Positions 40,873 through 45,826 of a stretch of 45,826 bases of DNA are shown here, one piece after another. Each line of letters begins with the position of its first letter. Position 1 is the first letter of the stretch. The stretch comes from Bacteroidetes bacterium UBA6161 (GTDB lineage: Bacteria > Bacteroidota > Bacteroidia > NS11-12g > UBA955), in the NCBI GenBank assembly GCA_002422315.1, contig DIUJ01000062.1:12031-57856 (forward strand). The letters run 5' to 3'. Under the pieces are notes generated by a model. The model saw nothing but the letters and a program-made list of their open reading frames with translations. It ran no database searches and was not told the DNA's origin. The position numbers and the translations under genes were made by a program.

Positions 40873-43080
40873 TTAATTTGACATATCTGAAATAAACTGT
40901 AATCTACACAATTTAAGTTCTTCTATAGAAAAATCACCATCGAAATGTTTTACTGCATTTTCTATATTATCATCCTCTTGTTTTCTAAAGAAATCAAATA
41001 TTTCATCTAGGTATTCCTCGTCCATTAACTCAGTTAGGTAATACATTAAGTCGAGTTTAGTTCCGGTAGATACCATGTGTTCTAACTCTTCTATAAACTC
41101 CCCTATTTCCACACCCAATGATTTAGCAATATCTTCGATGTCAATTTTTTTATCAATGTTTTGGATAATGGCTATTTTCTTTCTAGACTTTTCGCCAGAC
41201 GTTTTAACAACAAAATCATCTGGCCTGTCTATCTCATTTTCTTCTACGTAGGTCTTAATGAGGTCCACAAACTGTTGTCCAAATTTCAAAGCCTTGCTTT
41301 TACCAACGCCGTGAATTTTTTCCATATCTTCTATAGAAATAGGATACTTAGTAGCCATATCTTCTAAGGAAGGGTCTTGGAAAATAACATAAGGCGGTAA
41401 ATTCTGAGATTTTGCAACTTTTTTGCGAAGGTCGCGCAACATTGCGATTAAAACCTCGTCGCAAATACTTTCAACTTTTGCATTTTCAAAATCCTCTTCA
41501 CCCACATTTTTGTATTCAGAGTCAGAAGCCATTTGAAACTTAACTGGATTCTTTATAAAATCGCGACCTTTATCTGTTAAGCTAAAAAGGCCATATTTTT
41601 CTATGTTCTTGTGTAAGAAATTATTTAGGTGGCACAATCTGGTTAAACTCTTCCAATAGATCTTGTCTTTATCTTTTCCAAAAGCAAAGGCGGGGTCATT
41701 AAAATGGCCATAACTTTTAATAGAATCTGATTTTTGACCCACAGCAAAATTTACGATATGGTGCATGTCAAATTCTCCTTTAAGCGTAGTATCTAATACT
41801 TTAAGAAGATCTTGAATATCTTTAGTTACGTCAACTTTTGTTTTAGGGTGTCTGCAATTGTCACACATTTCGCCGCAATTAGAGTCATCGTACTCTTCTC
41901 CGAAATAATGCAATAAATATTTTCTTCTACACTGACTACTTTCTGCATAAGATGCGGTTTCGTCTATCAATAAAGTTCCTATTTCTTGTTCGGCAACAGG
42001 TTTATCTTTTAGAAATTTTTCTAGTTTTTCTATGTCATTTGGATTGTAAAACATAATACAATCGCCATTTATTCCATCTCTTCCGGCTCTTCCTGTTTCT
42101 TGATAATATCCTTCTAGACTTTTAGGCACATCATAATGTATTACAAACCTAACATCGGGCTTGTCTATTCCCATTCCAAAAGCAATAGTTGCTACAATTA
42201 CAGAAGTATCTTCCATCAAGAAAGCATCTTGGTTTGCGGCTCTTGTTTTGGCATCTAGGCCTGCATGGTATGGCAAACCTTTTATTCCATTTAGGGCTAG
42301 CATTTCTGCTATTTCTTCTACTTTTTTGCGACTTAGGCAATATATTATTCCAGAGTATCCTTGGTGGGATTTAATATATGTAACAATGTCTTTATAAACT
42401 TGTTCCTTGCTCGTTTTTGGTTTTACAGCATAATAAAGGTTTGTTCTGTTGAAAGAAGATTGAAAAACCTTTGCATCCAACATGCTTAAGTTTTTCTGAA
42501 TATCGTATTGAACCTTTGGGGTAGCCGTAGCGGTAAGTGCAATCATTGGCACATTGCCAATTTCTTTCACCATAGATTTTATACGTCTGTATTCTGGCCT
42601 AAAATCGTGACCCCACTCAGATATACAATGGGCCTCATCTACTGCAACAAAAGAAACCTTAATAGTTCTCAAAAAATCCAAAGTCTCATCCTTTTTAAGC
42701 GTTTCTGGTGCCACAAAAAGCAGTTTGGTTTGACCTGAAACAATATCGCTTTTCACCTTGGTTATATCTGTTTTGGAAAGCGACGAATTTAGAAAATGGG
42801 CCACATTGTCTGCATCCGAAAAGCCACGTATGGAATCCACTTGATTCTTCATTAGAGCAATTAGAGGAGAGATAATTATAGCTGTTCCTTCCATCATTAA
42901 GGCTGGCAATTGATAGCATAAAGATTTCCCTGCTCCTGTTGGCATAATCACAAAACAATCGTTCCCATCCAACAAACATTCTATTACCGCCTGCTGATTT
43001 CCTTTGAATGAATCAAATCCAAAAAACTTTTTTAGTGCTTTTGTTGTATCCATTGACTCTGTTACTATGCTATTACTCAT
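40873..43080 (-). CDS. recQ: ATP-dependent DNA helicase RecQ
   Basis: 735-residue superfamily 2 3'-5' helicase for recombination and fork repair. Walker A is MPTGAGKSLC (about 44-53), the DEAH box is VAVDEAHCISEWGHDFRPEY, motif VI is YYQETGRAGRDG, and the zinc module is CRRKYLLHYFG...CGEMCDNC. A winged-helix RQC domain follows, then an HRDC domain (LLIAMLRDLRKK-like region to KSKALKFGQQFVDLI, about 535-620). The last 110 or so residues form an extra helical tail (DIEDIAKSLGVEIGEFIEEL) typical of Bacteroidota RecQ. It is divergent from kdsD. Confidence 0.96.
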   Translation of the reverse strand: MSNSIVTESMDTTKALKKFFGFDSFKGNQQAVIECLLDGNDCFVIMPTGAGKSLCYQLPALMMEGTAIIISPLIALMKNQVDSIRGFSDADNVAHFLNSSLSKTDITKVKSDIVSGQTKLLFVAPETLKKDETLDFLRTIKVSFVAVDEAHCISEWGHDFRPEYRRIKSMVKEIGNVPMIALTATATPKVQYDIQKNLSMLDAKVFQSSFNRTNLYYAVKPKTSKEQVYKDIVTYIKSHQGYSGIIYCLSRKKVEEIAEMLALNGIKGLPYHAGLDAKTRAANQDAFLMEDTSVIVATIAFGMGIDKPDVRFVIHYDVPKSLEGYYQETGRAGRDGINGDCIMFYNPNDIEKLEKFLKDKPVAEQEIGTLLIDETASYAESSQCRRKYLLHYFGEEYDDSNCGEMCDNCRHPKTKVDVTKDIQDLLKVLDTTLKGEFDMHHIVNFAVGQKSDSIKSYGHFNDPAFAFGKDKDKIYWKSLTRLCHLNNFLHKNIEKYGLFSLTDKGRDFIKNPVKFQMASDSEYKNVGEEDFENAKVESICDEVLIAMLRDLRKKVAKSQNLPPYVIFQDPSLEDMATKYPISIEDMEKIHGVGKSKALKFGQQFVDLIKTYVEENEIDRPDDFVVKTSGEKSRKKIAIIQNIDKKIDIEDIAKSLGVEIGEFIEELEHMVSTGTKLDLMYYLTELMDEEYLDEIFDFFRKQEDDNIENAVKHFDGDFSIEELKLCRLQFISDMSN

Positions 43081-43155
43081 GTGTTTAAATTAATTTTGGG
43101 GTGCGTTTTAAGACCCCACTAAAATACAAATATTTACAAACAATGCAAATAAATA

Positions 43156-43175
43156 CAAATTAGATTTTTAATTTG
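43156..43175. promoter_or_regulatory. Face-to-face -7-like boxes of recQ and kdsD
   Basis: CAAATTA (43156-43162) and TAATTTG (43169-43175) form a perfect 7-bp inverted repeat with a 6-base spacer. Each half resembles the TAATTTG box seen before mraZ and points toward one of the two divergent genes. No matching -33 boxes are clear, so this may be overlapping promoters or a small operator. Confidence 0.35.
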
Positions 43176-43183
43176 CGGCTGTT

Positions 43184-44155
43184 TTGAAAACAAAAGAAGA
43201 AATATTGGCCGCAGGCAAACAGGTTTTAGCCGAAGAAACGCTGGCCATAAAACACGCACAACATGCTTTAAATCTATCCTTTGTAGATATTGTGCAAGCT
43301 ATTTTAAAGAGCGAAGGCAGATTGGTACTTAGCGGTATTGGCAAAAGTGCATTAATTGCACAGAAAATTACTGCTTCCTTAAATTCTACAGGAACTCCTT
43401 CTATTTTTATGCATGCTGCTGAAGCAATACATGGAGATCTAGGAATGATACAAAACCAAGACATTGTGATGGTATTGTCGCACTCTGGAAATACACCAGA
43501 AATTAAATACTTGAGTACCCTAATTAAAAAAATGGGGAACAAACAAATTGCACTTACAGGCAACCCTAATTCTGAACTAGCTAAAAATGCAGACTTGGTT
43601 CTGAGTTACTATATTGAAAAAGAAGCTTGCCCATTAAACCTAGCTCCTACAACAAGTACTTTGGTACAATTGGCACTTGGCGACGCTCTTACTGTTGCAC
43701 TTTTAAGTTCTCGTAATTTTAGTTCTAGTGACTTTTCTAAATACCACCCTGGAGGCAATTTAGGAAAGAAACTATATTTGAGCATGGGAGAAATTGCCAA
43801 ACAAAACGAAAAACCCCTTGTAAAAGAAGAAGATAGCGTGCAACAATGTATTCTAGAAATAAGTAAGAAAAGGATGGGTGCAAGCGCTGTAGTCAACAAA
43901 GAAGGAGAGATTTGCGGCATAATTACAGATGGCGACATTAGAAGAATGCTCGAAAACCACTCAGAAATAAACACACTAAAAGCGAAAGATCTTATGGGTA
44001 AAAACCCCATAAGCGTAAGTGAAGACATGCTTGCAGCCAAAGCAGTCGAAATTTTTAAAACCAATAAAATCAACCAACTTATAGTATTAGATTTGCACAG
44101 CAAATACATAGGTATGGTACATTTACATGACCTACACAAAGAAGGAATAATTTAA
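43184..44155 (+). CDS. kdsD: D-arabinose-5-phosphate isomerase (KdsD/KpsF/GutQ family)
   Basis: 323 residues. An N-terminal SIS sugar-isomerase domain (about 38-170; LSGIGKSALIAQKI, STGTPSIFMHAAEAIHGDLG, LSHSGNTPEI, CPLNLAPTTSTL) is followed by two CBS domains (about 203-323; CGIITDGDIRRM, GMVHLHDL). It converts ribulose-5-phosphate to arabinose-5-phosphate for Kdo and lipopolysaccharide synthesis. The only start preserving the conserved N-terminus (KTKEEILAAGKQVLAEET) is a TTG at 43184; the frame is closed by TAA at 43169-43171 just upstream. Translation from a TTG with a very short leader suggests low expression. manC follows after 5 bases. Confidence 0.93.
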   Translation: MKTKEEILAAGKQVLAEETLAIKHAQHALNLSFVDIVQAILKSEGRLVLSGIGKSALIAQKITASLNSTGTPSIFMHAAEAIHGDLGMIQNQDIVMVLSHSGNTPEIKYLSTLIKKMGNKQIALTGNPNSELAKNADLVLSYYIEKEACPLNLAPTTSTLVQLALGDALTVALLSSRNFSSSDFSKYHPGGNLGKKLYLSMGEIAKQNEKPLVKEEDSVQQCILEISKKRMGASAVVNKEGEICGIITDGDIRRMLENHSEINTLKAKDLMGKNPISVSEDMLAAKAVEIFKTNKINQLIVLDLHSKYIGMVHLHDLHKEGII

Positions 44156-44160
44156 CAAAA

Positions 44161-45255
44161 ATGAACAAACAAACGGAGAACTATTATGCCATTATAATGG
44201 CTGGTGGAGTGGGAAGTAGATTTTGGCCTTGGAGCAAAAAAAACCTACCCAAGCAGTTTTTAGATATATTTGGAACAGGACAGTCACTACTTCAATTAAC
44301 CTTTGAAAGATTTGCTAAAATAGTACCAAGCCAGAACATTTATATTGTAACCAACGAAACTTATAGCGACCTTATACGCACCCAACTGCCTTTTATTCAG
44401 GAAAATCAAATCATACAAGAACCCATGGCCATGAATACAGCACCTTGTGTTGCTTATTCTATTTCAAAAATCCATGCACTAAACAGCAAGGCTGTATGTA
44501 TTGTTGCACCTAGCGACCATCTTATTTTAAAAGAACAAAAATTCATAGAAATAATGAGCGAAGGGCTAGAATTTGGAGAAAAAGAAGATGCCCTTATTAC
44601 CATAGGAATAGAACCCAATAGGCCCGACACAGGATATGGCTACATTCAATACAAACAAAACGAAAGCAAAGACAACGCTTTTAAAGTAAAGACTTTTACT
44701 GAAAAACCTGACCTAGAACTAGCCAAAACCTTCTTAGAATCTGGTGATTTTCTTTGGAATGCTGGCATTTTTATTTGGAAAGCCAAAACAATTTTACAAG
44801 CCTTTGAAACCCACCAAGCAGATACCTACAAGCTGTTTAAAGATGGAAATAAACTATACAATACCCCATCGGAAAAAGAATTTATTCAAAAAATATACCC
44901 TTTAACTAAAAGTACCTCTATAGATTATGCCATAATGGAAAAAGCAGACAATGTATATGTAATTCCGGCAGACCTTGGATGGAGCGACCTTGGAACTTGG
45001 AAATCTCTATACGAAACCAGGAGCAAAACCGAGGAAGGGAATGTGATTCAGGGGAAACATATTTTACATTTTGATACTACAAATTCTCTGGTTTTGAACC
45101 AAGAAAAAGACAAGCTTGTAGTTACAAATGGCATAAACAATCTAATGGTAATCAATACCGAAGACGCCCTAATGATTTGTAATTTAGATAAAGAGCAAGA
45201 AGTAAAACAAATCGTAGACGAGGTGAAAATAAAGTTTAAAGAAAAGTTTTCTTAA
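44161..45255 (+). CDS. manC: Mannose-1-phosphate guanylyltransferase
   Basis: 364-residue nucleotidyltransferase making GDP-mannose from GTP and mannose-1-phosphate for surface glycans. The signature loop is MAGGVGSRFWPWS with KNLPKQFLDIFG (residues about 14-38), followed by VAPSDHLI, DTGYGYIQY, FTEKPD, LWNAGIFIWK and DLGWSDLGTWKSL. It has only the transferase part and a short left-handed helix tail, without the fused mannose-6-phosphate isomerase domain of the longer form. It is co-transcribed with kdsD. Confidence 0.94.
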   Translation: MNKQTENYYAIIMAGGVGSRFWPWSKKNLPKQFLDIFGTGQSLLQLTFERFAKIVPSQNIYIVTNETYSDLIRTQLPFIQENQIIQEPMAMNTAPCVAYSISKIHALNSKAVCIVAPSDHLILKEQKFIEIMSEGLEFGEKEDALITIGIEPNRPDTGYGYIQYKQNESKDNAFKVKTFTEKPDLELAKTFLESGDFLWNAGIFIWKAKTILQAFETHQADTYKLFKDGNKLYNTPSEKEFIQKIYPLTKSTSIDYAIMEKADNVYVIPADLGWSDLGTWKSLYETRSKTEEGNVIQGKHILHFDTTNSLVLNQEKDKLVVTNGINNLMVINTEDALMICNLDKEQEVKQIVDEVKIKFKEKFS

Positions 45256-45314
45256 ACTATTCATACTCATTTAATACAAAATATTTCTTAAACCCTTGTG
45301 CTTACAAATAAATA

Positions 45315-45360
45315 AATGCCTAAAAGCACTACTATGTGTTATTGGGCATTAGATTTTTCT
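45315..45360 (+). terminator. Terminator after manC
   Basis: AATGCC (45315-45320) pairs with GGCATT (45345-45350), with an inner AGCAC / GTGTT stem, followed by the T-rich run TTTTTCTTTTT. Its position 60 bases after manC fits the end of the kdsD-manC operon. Confidence 0.65.
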
Positions 45361-45694
45361 TTTTATGCCACCCAACGAATAGATAGGAAGGCCGCAGAAG
45401 GTTAACCAATATAGAGGGTATTTTTATTCCCTTTATTTTCGGGCTTCTATGCCTTGGAATAACGACATAATTCTACTTTGTAATTGGGGTTATTTACTTA
45501 TCCCGACTCTTACTGCTGTTCAATAAAGAGCATTTTAAAATTACTTAAACCCCAATTTCAAGAAAGTTTAAAAACTTTGACAAAACAGGGCTAACTTGTT
45601 TGTTACAGAAAATCAAGTCGGATAGAATAGCACACCTTTGATTTACGATTCGGACTTATTGATTCTTATTTTTTATGCAGAGCAAAAATACCCT

Positions 45695-45790
45695 CCAAAC
45701 TTTGTTTGGTGCACGCGCCAATAATCGAATATTCGGGTATACCTCTTTGCTATGGGCTACACCCATGGCTATTATATTTCGCACCTTTGG
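45695..45790. repeat. Multi-palindrome repeat element of a second kind
   Basis: Nested symmetry within the gene-free stretch 45256-45826: CCAAAC / GTTTGG (45695-45709), GCTATGGG / CCCATGGC (45749-45769), the palindromes CGAATATTCG (45726-45735) and GGTATACC (45736-45743), and outer arms GGTGC...AATAAT / ATTAT...GCACC (45709-45785). It looks like an interspersed hairpin repeat, but with only one copy here that cannot be shown. The rest of the gap (45361-45694 and the last 36 bases) shows no gene. Confidence 0.45.
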
Positions 45791-45826
45791 TCCATTTAGG
45801 CTTGCTCAAATATCGCCCATGTTGAA

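Overview
The window is chromosomal DNA from an AT-rich member of the Bacteroidota. Supporting signs are TAnnTTTG-type -7 promoter boxes, a TonB receptor paired with a DUF4249-like lipoprotein, very large secreted proteins with type IX (T9SS) C-terminal sorting domains, a PASTA-tailed FtsI, a Bacteroidota-type FtsL, and a recQ / kdsD-manC divergence. No rRNA, tRNA, CRISPR array, integrase or transposase was recognised.

Layout. (1) 92-2710: valS, intact. (2) 2711-8860: an accretion zone. It holds four extra, partly decayed copies of the last 50-105 bp of valS. They lie between, or next to, two copies of a 150-bp multi-palindrome element, a palindrome-controlled AAA ATPase/nuclease-like gene, and a small-ORF / DUF4249-like lipoprotein / TonB-receptor operon. 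(3) 8888-18680, minus strand: a sulfatase-modifying-factor-like secreted protein, then the division and cell-wall operon mraZ-rsmH-ftsL-ftsI-murE-mraY-murD-ftsW read right to left. A run of five TGG repeats spaced 10-11 bp lies upstream of mraZ. The cluster stops at ftsW; murG, murC, ftsQ, ftsA and ftsZ do not follow. (4) 19243-23812: a GT-C glycosyltransferase (minus), then an acidic small lipoprotein, an EreA-like/beta-barrel fusion, pssA and purS (plus). (5) 23939-36799, minus: three tandem paralogous surface proteins of about 1340-1380 residues (GEVED, PKD, CUB-like, DUF5011/HYR-like and T9SS sorting modules). (6) 37417-43080: an 87-residue OxyR-type DNA-binding protein with no effector domain, and the minus-strand operon recQ - vWA membrane protein - radical SAM protein. 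(7) 43184-45255: kdsD and manC, for sugar-phosphate and nucleotide-sugar supply. (8) 45256-45826: non-coding, with a terminator and another multi-palindrome repeat.

The most unusual signal is the repeated duplication of the valS 3' end. Several tail copies differ from the resident gene largely at synonymous positions. This suggests they were functional valS ends in other lineages and arrived with their cassettes, with the 3' end of valS acting as an attachment or recombination site for cargo. The decayed duplicates of the ATPase promoter palindrome, the three tandem giant adhesin-like genes and the effector-less OxyR-like protein are secondary points of interest.
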